Position numbers and translations under genes: made by a program. A stretch of 64,000 nucleotides of DNA from DASUBN01 sp964584665. Lineage in GTDB: Bacteria > Pseudomonadota > Gammaproteobacteria > Natronospirales > REEB76. The stretch is taken from positions 1 to 64,000 of the forward strand of contig CAZPAO010000001.1 of NCBI GenBank assembly GCA_964584665.1. Reading direction: 5' to 3'. The notes under the pieces are model-generated. The model was given only the letters and a program-made list of their open reading frames with translations, ran no database searches and was not told where the DNA came from. Below, one piece after another: positions 16,201-25,200 of this stretch (position 1 is its first letter; each line of letters opens with the position of its first letter).

Positions 16201-17431
16201 TATCCACGAGCGTGAACAGGCGCACATTGTCGCTGGCATAGGTGCCCGTCTGCGTTTGGTAGATGGCACCGAAGGAACCGATAAGCACATGATGTCGGTA
16301 TTCGGCGACGGCGAAGACGTCGTTGGTGGCATCCGCAGGGTGCCCGGGGACGCTTAAAGGCCGGATGAAGTCGATATTGAGGATGTTCGGGTCGACGAGG
16401 TCGATGCCGGTGCCCGTGGATACCCAGATTATGCCCGAGGCATCCTCCTTCAGGCCCCAGATGACGTTCGAGGTCAACTCGTCGGAATTGCCTATCTCCT
16501 GCTGGAAGTGCTGGACGTATTCGCCGCCGCTGCGGATGAGGTATACACCGGTGGTGAGACCGCCGAACCAAAGGTTGCCGTTGCTGTCCACGAGCACACT
16601 GTGGAGGAAGGCGCCCTTCATCGCTGCATAGGAAGCTCCCGTGAATACCGCCCGGGTCACTTCGCCGTGTCCCGGTGTGTAGACATAAGGGCCGTCTTGG
16701 CTCGCTATCCAAAGCCGGTGCTGGGCGTCTTCCGCCACTCCCCAGACTGAGTATGCCGTGGTGCCGGGGTGAACGAGGAAATGCCGCGCCGGCTGCATGC
16801 CCGAGGGGTCGAACTCGTCGAAGCCTGTGCCGGTTGACACCCATACGTGCTTCTCACGATCGACGTAGATGTCGTTGATGCGATTGTCGGCCGGCGCGGC
16901 TGGCCCCGAGTTGGCAGGGTAATGGCTGAACTTGCCGGTCTTGGTATCCAGCACGTCCAGGCCCGAATCGTAGGTGCCGATGAGCAGCTTGCCGTCGTCG
17001 GTGGAGTTCAGGGTCCAGATGGCATCGCTGGCGATGCTGTTCGAGTCGCCGGCGATGTGACGGTAGTGCTTGAACTTGCCCGTGGTCGGATCGTAGAGGT
17101 CGAGGCCATTGGAGAAAGTGCCGAGCCATATGCGCCCGGCCGCATCTTCGTGCAAGGCCCGGGCCATGTTCCCCGAGGGGCTGTCGGAATCGTTGGGGTC
17201 GTGGCGGAATGTTTTGAAGACGTAGCCATCGTAACGGTTGAGGCCGTTCTCGGTGGTGATCCACATGTAGCCACGGTGGTCCTGCAATGCGTTGAACACC
17301 AGGTTCGCGGACAGACCATCCTCCATGGTGATGTGCCGGAACCGCGCCGCTGCTGTCGCCGGTGCCGCATAGGCAGCAGCCAGCGACAGCAGAGCCGCGT
17401 TCAAGCACAGATTGCCCAGCTTACGGAGCAT
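13292..17431 (-). CDS. Hybrid sensor histidine kinase with periplasmic two-component propeller
   Basis: 1379 residues. Order: signal peptide (1-28); about 14 propeller repeats with DHRGYMWITTENGLNRYD-type units (30-690); Y_Y_Y domain (about 700-770); membrane helix (about 785-809, TTYLLIIIGSSIAYVYSL); coiled coil; HisKA with phosphoacceptor His885 in SHELRTPL; HATPase with NLLSNSIKF (N box) and NDTGIGIP (about 980-1105); a degenerate receiver lacking the usual acidic pocket (1115-1230); and a canonical receiver (1250-1370) with Asp1302 in LLDIHMPG. It starts 21 bp after the 94-aa peptide gene, and an Hpt gene lies further upstream on the same strand. No output regulator is encoded nearby. Confidence 0.92.
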   Translation of the reverse strand: MLRKLGNLCLNAALLSLAAAYAAPATAAARFRHITMEDGLSANLVFNALQDHRGYMWITTENGLNRYDGYVFKTFRHDPNDSDSPSGNMARALHEDAAGRIWLGTFSNGLDLYDPTTGKFKHYRHIAGDSNSIASDAIWTLNSTDDGKLLIGTYDSGLDVLDTKTGKFSHYPANSGPAAPADNRINDIYVDREKHVWVSTGTGFDEFDPSGMQPARHFLVHPGTTAYSVWGVAEDAQHRLWIASQDGPYVYTPGHGEVTRAVFTGASYAAMKGAFLHSVLVDSNGNLWFGGLTTGVYLIRSGGEYVQHFQQEIGNSDELTSNVIWGLKEDASGIIWVSTGTGIDLVDPNILNIDFIRPLSVPGHPADATNDVFAVAEYRHHVLIGSFGAIYQTQTGTYASDNVRLFTLVDKDRYGEVSALYTTEQDELYAGTQWGYVLSLSGDGAIKSAIRPLSSERGRDIHRIVKHGHGLYLATFGNGLMDYDLQTGKTTTVAGNGTTELQANDIVEDILPASPTRLWAGTFRGLFKVDTDTDRSMLIPITPGNIEPVVQGLYEDKQHVLWVATYDGLWRIKLDDAGDPLSSPEAVPQFRHLQVLSVAQDDTGKLWLGTINSLISFDPTNRTLTTFGRNQGSPITEYYSYGHARASDGRLWYGGGQGVLGILPRNLQPNRHAPRVVMNGATVYRDGKPEDVHLTPAEPLTLSYKDVITTFDLSAADFGAPQANTYSYRMIGFQPQWTPPSTEHLITFTNLNPGRYRLEVRAANNWGTWSAEPAALDLVVLPPWWRTWWAYTTYLLIIIGSSIAYVYSLKRKIVREKAVSAELREANELKSHFVERLEVQVKEATLELRETLQGVNLKNAELEVAQRRAAEGEQVKSQFLANMSHELRTPLTGVLGYTKLLSSTSLSSEQKDYVGTIRQSSESLLAIINDTLDLSRLEAGKLLIDEVDFDLLELIESTLELLAPIAYQKRLELMRVIPPEVPLQLRGDPLRLRQVLTNLLSNSIKFTESGAVCLQVALVTRDERETELRISVNDTGIGIPEGEIGQLFNAYSRGRISTRHHVEGTGLGLAICKKLLDLMGGSIDVTSRVGTGSTFSFQLKFKLQKNPVARTQLPSRLNILLYDRQPLSAQAWHASLTRLGADVREVTELESLISIKADAAVLSLSERELSALNELKQKFSPALPPMLILAPRIERQALKDLSETLFHRVLSKSAREKTVYLEIQSLVQAAIRPDSAPAAPKPASTAPAIDAPLVLVADDNRINRRLLVTMLTQAGFRTSEAGNGHELLDLAARGPWQAALLDIHMPGLDGIETAARLRATYGDKTPPIIAMSADVLPEGRQAQKGLMDDFLMKPFNEHQLVDLLRHHISRDAQKRRSAG

Positions 17432-17452
17432 GCTCGAGGGGGCCGGGTCGGC

Positions 17453-17737
17453 CTATTCGTCGTCGCTGTTGAAGGTGGCCCCTGCGCACATGCCGGCACT
17501 GCCGAAGGCGGTGTGGGCTTCGCTCAGCTTCTTCAATGCCAGTTTGGCCTGCTTGCGCGCCTGCTGGTTAGGATGGGTCTTGGCGATGTTCCCCAGCGTC
17601 TGGGAGACCTGTTTCATGAGCTTGTCGCCCTTGGCATAGTGCTGGGCACGCTTCTTGGCGCTGGCAGCGGCCTTCTTGGCGCGCGTCTGGGCCTTCTTCT
17701 GGAAGCTCGCTGCAGATACGGGTTTCTTGCCGGCCAT
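17453..17737 (-). CDS. 94-aa Lys/Ala-rich protein ending in AFGSA-CAG motif; candidate second precursor peptide
   Basis: 94 residues from ATG 17737 with GGAG 9 nt upstream; an earlier in-frame start at 17806 is not supported by a ribosome site. Residues 1-73 are Lys/Ala/Gln-rich and helical (QKKAQTRAKKAAASAKKRAQ), resembling histone H1-like or leader sequences. The tail AFGSAGMCAGATF (77-89, Cys84) followed by acidic NSDDE matches the C-terminal motif of the 62-aa peptide. It is 21 bp upstream of the hybrid kinase on the same strand and 165 bp after the Hpt gene. Function is not known. It may be a modified peptide sensed by or co-regulated with the kinase; a nucleoid-type basic protein is an alternative. 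Confidence 0.65.
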   Translation of the reverse strand: MAGKKPVSAASFQKKAQTRAKKAAASAKKRAQHYAKGDKLMKQVSQTLGNIAKTHPNQQARKQAKLALKKLSEAHTAFGSAGMCAGATFNSDDE

Positions 17738-17890
17738 GGTGCTTACTCCGTTCGTTTGGATGTTTATCCGTGGGTAGACACACCCGCATCCCTGTCCCTG
17801 ATGCAAAGGGCGTGGCCCAGTCAGTTTACAGAAGGGGATTTAACCGTGCACGGGCCGGCCGTAAAAATGCCAGTGATGTCGGGGCCTTAG

Positions 17891-17906
17891 GTAGGACTGG
17901 TCCTAC
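17891..17906. promoter_or_regulatory. Short inverted repeat at the Hpt gene stop
   Basis: GTAGGAC (17891-17897), TG, GTCCTAC (17900-17906) is a perfect 7-bp inverted repeat covering the Hpt stop codon. It has no adjacent T run. It could be a protein-binding site for transcription of the 94-aa peptide and kinase genes, or a weak RNA stem. Confidence 0.35.
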
Positions 17907-18208
17907 AAAGCCGCCAGGACGGCATCGATCTCGCGGGTGAAGTGTTCCATGTCAGAGATATCGGGCGGGGTATCAGCGGCTACTTTCTGCTCGATGACGG
18001 CACAGGCGTCCCGGAGCGCTTCCAGGTGACAGAAGGAGGCAGAGCCCTTCACCCGGTGCACCTGTTCCCGCAGCTGGCCCCAACGGCCGGCGGCGAAGGC
18101 CTGCTCGGAAGCCTGCCGATCCAGCGGCAGATCCTCCACCAGCATCTGGCGGATCTCGGGCTTCAGCGCCGCAATGGCTGCGGCGAGCCCATCGGTATCC
18201 TGGCTCAT
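17903..18208 (-). CDS. Free-standing histidine phosphotransfer (Hpt) protein
   Basis: 101 residues forming one Hpt four-helix bundle. The phosphorylation site is His51 in HRVKGSASFC, matching the HxxKG signature. It would accept phosphate from the receiver of a hybrid kinase and pass it on to a response regulator. The hybrid kinase encoded downstream on the same strand ends in a receiver but lacks its own Hpt, so the two form a plausible phosphorelay. The gene is divergent from the exonuclease gene with 83 bp between starts. The final response regulator is not in this window. Confidence 0.88.
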   Translation of the reverse strand: MSQDTDGLAAAIAALKPEIRQMLVEDLPLDRQASEQAFAAGRWGQLREQVHRVKGSASFCHLEALRDACAVIEQKVAADTPPDISDMEHFTREIDAVLAAL

Positions 18209-18291
18209 CTCGGTATCCCCTCATGCCCCGCGATCATGGTGCGGGTTTTCCGGGTGAGGGTCAAAGGGCTGGGTTTGTTAGACTTGGTGCG

Positions 18292-19074
18292 ATGAATATC
18301 CTCGCCTTCGACATCGAGACCATCCCCGACCTGGATGGAGGCCGCCGCCTATATGGTTTGGAGGGCCTCTCAGACGAAGATGTGGGGCGGGCCATGTTCC
18401 AGAAGCGTCGCCAGGACACCGGCGGCAGCGAATTCCTGCCCCTGCATCTGCAGCGGGTAGCGGCCGTCTCCTTGGCCATGCGCAACCGGGACGGCTTCAA
18501 GGTCTGGACCCTCGGCACACCCGAGTCCGACGAGAAGGAGATCGTGACCCGCTTCTTCGAAGGTATAGAGAAGTTCGGCCCTGACCTCGTCTCCTGGAAC
18601 GGTTCCGGCTTTGACCTGCCGGTGCTGAACTACCGGGCGCTGCGTCACGGTATCAGCGCACCGCGCTTCTGGGAGCTGGGCGAGGACGACCAGTCCTTCC
18701 GTTGGAACAACTACATCTCCCGTTACCACTGGCGCCACACCGACCTCATGGACGTGCTTGGCTTCTACCAGGGCCGCGGCGGGGTGCCCCTGGATGAGAT
18801 GGCCCAGCTCTGCGGTTTCCCCGGCAAGCTCGGTATGCACGGCAGCCAGGTCTGGGAACAATGGCTCAAGGGCAACATCGCCGGCATCCGCGACTACTGC
18901 GAGGCCGATGCCCTCAACACATATCTCCTGTACCTGCGCTTCGAGCTTCTGCGCGGAAATCTCAGCGACGAGGAATACCGCCGCGAATGCGCGGTGGTGC
19001 AGGAGAGCCTGAAGAAGGCCGCGAAGCCCCATCTGGACGAGTTCCTGGCGGCCTGGCCGCCCGCCTCGGCGTGA
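18292..19074 (+). CDS. Predicted 3'-5' exonuclease related to PolB exonuclease domain
   Basis: 260 residues from ATG 18292. DEDD-family exonuclease pattern: Exo I FDIETIPD (residues 5-12), Exo II VSWNGSGFDLPVLNYRAL, and Exo III YCEADALNTYLLYLR. This is the family of stand-alone proteins resembling the proofreading domain of DNA polymerase B (Pfam 10108 type); substrate is unproven. A -10-like TAGACT ends 7 nt before the start and no Shine-Dalgarno is seen. Its stop overlaps the GTG of rlmD. Confidence 0.85.
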   Translation: MNILAFDIETIPDLDGGRRLYGLEGLSDEDVGRAMFQKRRQDTGGSEFLPLHLQRVAAVSLAMRNRDGFKVWTLGTPESDEKEIVTRFFEGIEKFGPDLVSWNGSGFDLPVLNYRALRHGISAPRFWELGEDDQSFRWNNYISRYHWRHTDLMDVLGFYQGRGGVPLDEMAQLCGFPGKLGMHGSQVWEQWLKGNIAGIRDYCEADALNTYLLYLRFELLRGNLSDEEYRRECAVVQESLKKAAKPHLDEFLAAWPPASA

Positions 19075-20396
19075 GCGCCCGCGCGGCCGCCGGAGCGGAG
19101 CCCACCGCAGAAGTCACCGGCCTGTCCCACGATGGACGTGGCATCGTACGAGTCAAGGGCAAGACAGTGTTCATCGAAGATGCCCTGCCGGGTGAGACCG
19201 TGCGCTTCCGCATCCTCAAGAAGCGTAGCGACTTCGACGAGGCTCAGGTCACCGAAGTGATCACGGCCTCGCCGGATCGGGTACAGCCCCGCTGCGCCCA
19301 CTTCGGCATCTGCGGGGGTTGCGCGCTCCAGCATCTCTCCCCAGACGCGCAGCTTGCCGCCAAACAGCAGACGCTACTGGACAATTTCAAGCGCATCGGC
19401 GGGCTGGTGCCGGGACGGGTGCTGCCGCCCTTGCGTGGTCCGGAGTGGGGCTATCGCCGCCGCGCCCGGCTCTCGGCCCATCTCGACACCAACAGCGGCA
19501 AAGTCACCGTCGGTTTCACCGAGCGGCACCGGCACTTCGTCACTGACGTCTGGCATTGTCATACCCTCGATCCCAAGGTGGGCGGAGCCATCGGCAGGAT
19601 ATCGGAGGCGCTGAGTGGTCTGAGCATCGCAGACCGCATACCCCAGATGGAGGTAGCAGTAGGGGACGGATCCGTGGTGCTCTCGTTGCGCGTGTTGTCG
19701 CCCCCCACCGCTGCCGACCGGGAGCGTCTCGTGACGTTCGAGCGGGAGTCGGGTTTCCGTATCCTGCTGCAGGAGGGCAAGGTCGAGCACGCGGTGCCGC
19801 TGCAGGGCGAACGCCCGCGACTGGACTACCAGCTTCCGGAGTCGAAGGTGGAAATCGCCTTCGAGCCCGCCGATTTCATCCAGGTGAACGGCGAGATCAA
19901 CCGGCGCATGGTGGAGATGGCGGTGGCCCTGCTGGACCCGCAGCCTGATGAGGATCATCTCGACCTCTTCGCGGGGCTGGGTAACTTCACCTTGCCGCTG
20001 GCGCGCAGGGCGCGCTCCGTCACGGGTGTGGAAGGGGAGGCGGGGCTGGTGGCCCGCGCCCGCGGCAACGCGGAGCGCAACGGCATAGCCAATGCCAGCT
20101 TCGAGCAGGCCAACCTCTTCGATGAGAAGCAACACGGAGAATGGGCGAAGCGCAAGTACAGCGGCATCCTGCTGGACCCGCCCCGGGCTGGAGCCCGGGA
20201 GATCATCGCCCATTTCCCGCGCTTCGCCGCCCGCAAGCTGGTGTATGTCTCATGCCATCCCGCGACCCTGGCCCGGGATGCGAAGATACTGGTGGAGGAA
20301 CAGGGTTGGTGTCTCGCGAGCGCCGGCGCTCTGGATATGTTCCCCCATACCGCCCACGTCGAGTCCATCGCGGTGTTCGAACGGAGCAAGGCATGA
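19071..20396 (+). CDS. rlmD: 23S rRNA (uracil(1939)-C(5))-methyltransferase RlmD
   Basis: 441 residues from GTG 19071, which overlaps the exonuclease stop. The N-terminal TRAM domain has GLSHDGRGIVRVKGKTVFI. Iron-sulfur ligands Cys75, Cys81 and Cys84 lie in CAHFGICGGCALQH, with a fourth Cys in TDVWHCHTLD. The methyltransferase domain has DLFAGLGNFTLPLA (SAM site), LLDPPRAGA and the nucleophile Cys in YVSCHPATLARD. It methylates U1939 of 23S rRNA. Length fits the E. coli enzyme (433). Confidence 0.95.
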   Translation: MSARAAAGAEPTAEVTGLSHDGRGIVRVKGKTVFIEDALPGETVRFRILKKRSDFDEAQVTEVITASPDRVQPRCAHFGICGGCALQHLSPDAQLAAKQQTLLDNFKRIGGLVPGRVLPPLRGPEWGYRRRARLSAHLDTNSGKVTVGFTERHRHFVTDVWHCHTLDPKVGGAIGRISEALSGLSIADRIPQMEVAVGDGSVVLSLRVLSPPTAADRERLVTFERESGFRILLQEGKVEHAVPLQGERPRLDYQLPESKVEIAFEPADFIQVNGEINRRMVEMAVALLDPQPDEDHLDLFAGLGNFTLPLARRARSVTGVEGEAGLVARARGNAERNGIANASFEQANLFDEKQHGEWAKRKYSGILLDPPRAGAREIIAHFPRFAARKLVYVSCHPATLARDAKILVEEQGWCLASAGALDMFPHTAHVESIAVFERSKA

Positions 20397-21439
20397 GTCT
20401 CGGTCCCTTGATGGTGGATGTGGCAGGCACCGCGCTGAGCGCGGAAGACCGGGAAGTGCTCATGCACCCGCTGGTGGGCGGCGTGATCCTCTTCACCCGC
20501 AACTACAGCGACCCTTATCAGGTGCGGGCTCTCATCGCCGACATCCATGCCCTGCGTGAACCGCGGTTGTTGGTGACCGTGGACCACGAAGGCGGCCGGG
20601 TGCAGCGCTTCCGGGAGGGTTTCACCCAGCTCCCGCCGGCACGGCTGTACGGCAAGCTATACGACCAGGATCCGAAGGAGGCGGGGCGCCTCACGGAACT
20701 CTGCGGTTGGCTGCTGGCTGCGGAACTGCGCGCCTGCGATCTCGACATGAGCTTCGCACCCGTGGTGGACCTGGACTTCGGCGTGAGCAGCGTCATCGGC
20801 GACCGCGCTTTCCATTCCGATCCCGCGGTGGTGGCGGAACTGGCCCGTGCCTGGCTGCTGGGCATGCGCCGCGCCGGCATGGCCGCCTGCGCCAAGCATT
20901 TCCCGGGGCACGGGGCGGTCCAGGGGGATTCCCATCACATGCTGCCGGTGGACAGCCGGCCCCTGGATGAGATCCGCAAGCGGGACCTCGTGCCCTACGA
21001 GCGCCTGCTGCGTCTCGATCTCGCCTCGGTGATGATGGCTCACGTGGTCTATTCGCAGGTGGACGAGCAGCCCGCGAGCCTGTCCCGGCGCTGGATCGTG
21101 GAGGAATTGCGGGAGCGTATGCGCTTCGAAGGCGTGGTGTTCTGCGACGACCTCAGCATGCGCGGAGCCGAGAAGGCGGGCGACTATCTGGACCGGGCGG
21201 TGGCAGCCCTGGCTGCGGGCTGTGACATGCTGCCGGTATGCAACAACCGGGAGGGCGTTACCGCCATCCTAGACGGACTAAAGACGCCCCCCAACCCCGT
21301 GAGCCAGTGGCGGCTCACGCGCCTGCATGGGCGCGAGGGGTATTCCTGGGATGCACTGCGCTCAGGTTCCGAGTGGCGCCATGCCCGCAGTGCGCTACTG
21401 AAGCACTATGACGCCGGTTTCAAGCTGGAACCGAATTGA
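20393..21439 (+). CDS. nagZ: Beta-N-acetylhexosaminidase NagZ
   Basis: 348 residues from ATG 20393, overlapping the rlmD stop (ATGA). Glycoside hydrolase family 3 motifs: MVDVAGTALSAEDRE, VDHEGGRVQRFR, FAPVVDLDF, KHFPGHGAVQGDSHHMLP with the catalytic His loop, and the nucleophile Asp in VVFCDDLSMRGA. It removes GlcNAc from anhydromuropeptides in cytosolic cell-wall recycling, which in relatives also tunes AmpC beta-lactamase induction. It ends 4 bp from the convergent csiV stop. Confidence 0.96.
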   Translation: MSLGPLMVDVAGTALSAEDREVLMHPLVGGVILFTRNYSDPYQVRALIADIHALREPRLLVTVDHEGGRVQRFREGFTQLPPARLYGKLYDQDPKEAGRLTELCGWLLAAELRACDLDMSFAPVVDLDFGVSSVIGDRAFHSDPAVVAELARAWLLGMRRAGMAACAKHFPGHGAVQGDSHHMLPVDSRPLDEIRKRDLVPYERLLRLDLASVMMAHVVYSQVDEQPASLSRRWIVEELRERMRFEGVVFCDDLSMRGAEKAGDYLDRAVAALAAGCDMLPVCNNREGVTAILDGLKTPPNPVSQWRLTRLHGREGYSWDALRSGSEWRHARSALLKHYDAGFKLEPN

Positions 21440-21443
21440 TCCT

Positions 21444-22217
21444 TCACTGACGCCGTACAGGCGTAACCAAGACGATGGCACCGAACAGCGGATGGTCGAA
21501 ATAGGCCAGCTTGCCGCCATTCACGCGCATGTCGTGGCGCAACCGGTAGAGCTGGAAGGTGGGCGCGGCCATGGCGGCGATGCCCGTTCCCGCCGGCGGC
21601 GCCAGCACAGCGGTGTTGATGGTGGCGGCGGCTGGAACCGCATTCTTGGCCAAGGGCCCTTGCAGAACCAGGTCCAGATCGAAGTGCAGGTAAGGGCCGG
21701 TCGTGCTGAGCTTGGCATCGCCGTAGGCGAGTGTCGCCTGCAGGGGTGCTGCTGTGTTGGCCGCCGCCGGGGCGGCAGGCAGCGCGGTGCTCGGGGCCGG
21801 CACGGCCGAGGGCGGCACGCCGATGCGCACCGCCGGTGCATTCGCACGGTCCAGCGCAGGCTGCGTCCAGCTCACATGCATGAGCGCCTCGTAGTTCTTG
21901 GAGCGCTTGAGGCGCGCCCAGGCGTCGCCCAATTGTTCCGAGGTGACGGGGATGAATTGGTAAGCTGCGGCGGTGGCCGGATTCGTCGCATCCGCCTGGG
22001 TGAGCGGCACGGCGCCGTTCCAGTCCGGCAGGCCAGGGTCTGCGGGCCAGCTCTCCTGGCCGCCGGCGTTCGGATCCGTTGAACGGAACACGATCACTTC
22101 CACGTTGTACCAGTTGGGCGTGGGGACCGTGGCCGCAGGCGCTGGGACAGGAGCCGCACTGCTTATGGTCGCGGATGCGAGAAGGGTCAAGAGGCTCACG
22201 GCGGCGAAGGTCTTCAC
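21444..22217 (-). CDS. csiV: CsiV-like exported protein
   Basis: 257 residues from a GTG at 22217 with CAGGAG upstream. Signal peptide (about 1-21) then the family opening NWYNVEVIVFRSTD. An Ala/Pro-rich stretch lies in the middle (about 130-160), and the end FQLYRLRHDMRVNGGKLAYF contains the YRLR conserved in CsiV relatives, which end near DHPLFGAIVLVTP. CsiV was described as a periplasmic peptidoglycan-binding protein in Pseudomonas. It is downstream of mfd on the same strand by 27 bp, an arrangement seen in other gammaproteobacteria. Confidence 0.8.
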   Translation of the reverse strand: MKTFAAVSLLTLLASATISSAAPVPAPAATVPTPNWYNVEVIVFRSTDPNAGGQESWPADPGLPDWNGAVPLTQADATNPATAAAYQFIPVTSEQLGDAWARLKRSKNYEALMHVSWTQPALDRANAPAVRIGVPPSAVPAPSTALPAAPAAANTAAPLQATLAYGDAKLSTTGPYLHFDLDLVLQGPLAKNAVPAAATINTAVLAPPAGTGIAAMAAPTFQLYRLRHDMRVNGGKLAYFDHPLFGAIVLVTPVRRQ

Positions 22218-22244
22218 GGGTTTGCTCCTGGTGCCATGACGGCA

Positions 22245-25200
22245 TTATGCCGCAGATGCGCCGGCGAGGCGCGCGAGCAGGGCTTCCACCTCGTGGAAGC
22301 GCTCCTCCCGGTCCTCCAGGTCCATGCTGAAGCGCAACCGGTCCTGGCCGTCCAGGCGGTAGGTGTTGGGTTTGGTCTGCACCAGGCGGATCACGGTGAT
22401 GGGTTCCACCGGGGTGTCCGGCCCGAAGTGAATGCGTCCGCCGTTGGGGCCGGCCTCGATCTTGCGGATGCCGAGGGGCGCCGCCTTCAGTTTGAGTTCG
22501 GCAACGCGGAACAGATTCTTGGCCTGGGGCGGCAACAGACCGAAGCGGTCGATCATCTCCACCTGCAACTCATCCAATGCCGTCTGGTCTTTGCAGCTGG
22601 CGATGCGCTTGTAGAGCGTGAGACGCAGGTGCACATCGGGCATGTAGTCGGAGGTCAGCAGCGCGGGGATGTGCAGGTCGATCTCCGGGCCGTGGTCCAG
22701 GGGCGCATCGATGTCCACCTGCTTGCCGGCCTTCAGGGTCTTCACCGCCCGTTCCAGCAGTTCCGAGTAGAGAGAGAAGCCCACTTCCTGGATCTGGCCG
22801 CTCTGTTCATCGCCGAGCAGCTCGCCTGCGCCGCGGATCTCGAGATCATGGGTCGCCAGCGTGAAGCCCGCGCCCAGCTCTTCCAGTGACTCGATGGCCT
22901 CCAGGCGCTTCATCGCGTCACCGGTGATGAGGTTGCGGGGCGGGATGATGAGGTAGGCATAGGCCCGGTGGTGGGAACGGCCCACCCGGCCCCGCAGCTG
23001 GTGCAGTTGGGCCAGGCCGAACTTGTCGGCCCGATGGATGATCATGGTGTTGGCGGTGGGCACGTCGATGCCGCTCTCGACGATGGTGGTGCACACCAGG
23101 ATATTGAAGCGCCGGTGGTAGAAGTCGAGCATCACCTGTTCCAGGTCGCGCTCGCGCATCTGCCCGTGGGCGATGCGGATCTGGGCGCCGGGAACCAGTT
23201 TCGCCAGGTCGTCCGCGGCCTTCTCGATAGTCTCGACGCTGTTGTGCACGAAATAGACCTGGCCGCCGCGCTTGATCTCGCGCAGGCAGGCTTCTTGGAT
23301 CACGCCATCCTGCCATTCGCTGACGAAGGTCTTCACCGCCAGCCGTTCTTCCGGCGGCGTCGCGATGATGGAGAGTTCCCTCAAACCTGCGAGGGCCATG
23401 TTGAGGGTGCGGGGTATGGGGGTTGCGGTGAGGGTGAGGATGTCCACCTCGGCCCTGAGCTGCTTAAGGCGCTCCTTGTGCTGCACGCCGAAGCGATGCT
23501 CCTCGTCCACGATCACGAGGCCCAGATCCTTGAACTTCACGTCCGGCCGCAGCAGGGCGTGGGTACCGATGACGATCTCCACCTTGCCCTCGGCGATGGC
23601 TTTCAGTGTCGCGTCCTGCTGCTTGCCGGTACGGAAACGGGACAGCACCTCGATGCGCACCGGCTGGTCCGCGAAGCGGTCCTGGAAGGTCTGTGCGTGC
23701 TGCTGGGCGAGGAGGGTGGTGGGCACCAGCACCGCCACCTGCTTGCCCCCTTGCACCGCGACGAAGGCTGCGCGCAGGGCCACCTCGGTCTTGCCGAAGC
23801 CCACGTCGCCGCAGACCACCCGGTCCATGGGCTTGCCTTGGGTCATGTCTGCTATCACGCCGTCGATGGCTTTCAACTGGTCCGGCGTCTCGTCGAAGGG
23901 GAAGCCGTCGGCGAAGGCCTCGTAGTCGAGGGTCTGCAGCTTGAAGGCGTGGCCTTCCCGCGCCGCGCGGCGCGCGTAGAGGTCGAGGAGTTCGGCCGCC
24001 GTGTCGCGGGCCTGTTCCGCCGCGCGGCGCCTTGCCTTGTCCCAGTCGCCGCTGCCGAGCTTGTGCAGCGGCGCGGTCTCGGGTGAGCTGCCGCTGTAGC
24101 GGCTGATGAGGTGCAGCGAGGAGACCGGCACGTAGAGCTTGTCGCCGCCGGCATACTCCAGCCGCAGGAACTCCGTTTCGAAGCCCCCCATGTCCAGCGT
24201 CTCGAGCCCGAGATAGCGGCCTACGCCGTGCTGCTCGTGCACTACCGGGGCGCCGGCAGCCAGGTCTGTGAGGTCGCGGATGATGCTCTCAGGGTCGCGG
24301 CGCGTGACCCGGCGGCTGCGCTGCCGCGCCCGCTCGCCGAAGAGCTGCTCCTCCGTGAGCACCGCGAGATGGGTCTCCGGCAGGTAGAGGCCCCGCTCAA
24401 GCTGCGCGATGCATATCCCCAGGAGTTCATCGCTCGCGAGGAAGTCTTCCCATCCCATGAAATGGATGGGCCGGATGCCGTGCCGTGCCAGGAGGTCGCT
24501 GAGATACTCACGCCGGCCGGCGGACTCCGCCGCGAACAGTGCGCGGCCTTTGAAGCCCTTGAGGAACGCCAACAGTTTCTCCGCTGGCTCCGTCGCGCGG
24601 CTCTCCACCTTGAGGGCGAGAGGCGTGGCGGTGGGGAAGTTGAGACCCTCGCCCGGCATCCGCTCGAAGGCCTGGATGGCGATGCGGGCATGCTGCTCCG
24701 CTGCGGCTCGGATCGCCGCCGGCTCGAACCACACTTCCTCGGGCTTGAGCAGGGGCCGTTCGATGTCGTGGCGGCGCTGCTCATAGCGCTCGGCGATCTG
24801 CAACCAGGCCTGCTCCAGGGCCGTGTCCATGTCGTCCATGACGGCGATCACGCCGTCCTTCGGCAGGTAATCGAAGAAGCAGCAGGTGGAATCGAAGAAC
24901 AGCGGCAGGTAGTACTCGATGCCGCCGATGGCGATGCCCTCGGAGACATCCCGGTACACCGCGCTGCGCTGCGGGTCCCCTTCGATGCGCGCGCGGTAGC
25001 GCTGGCGGAAGGCGCGGATACCGGCCTCGTCCAGCGGGAACTCCTTGGCCGGCAACAGGCTGAGCTCGCTCAGGTTGTCCTTGGAGAGCTGGGTCTCGGG
25101 GTCGAACAGCCGGATGGACTCAATCTCATCATCAAACAGGTCGATGCGATAGGGTACATCGCTGCCCATGGGGAACACGTCCAGCAGCGAGCCTCGCACC

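Noticed and set aside
11774..18208. YcaO, lanthipeptide synthase, radical SAM or peptide exporter in the candidate RiPP island
   Set aside because: None of the frames here carries such motifs. The island has only the peptide genes, SagB-type enzyme, kinase and Hpt.
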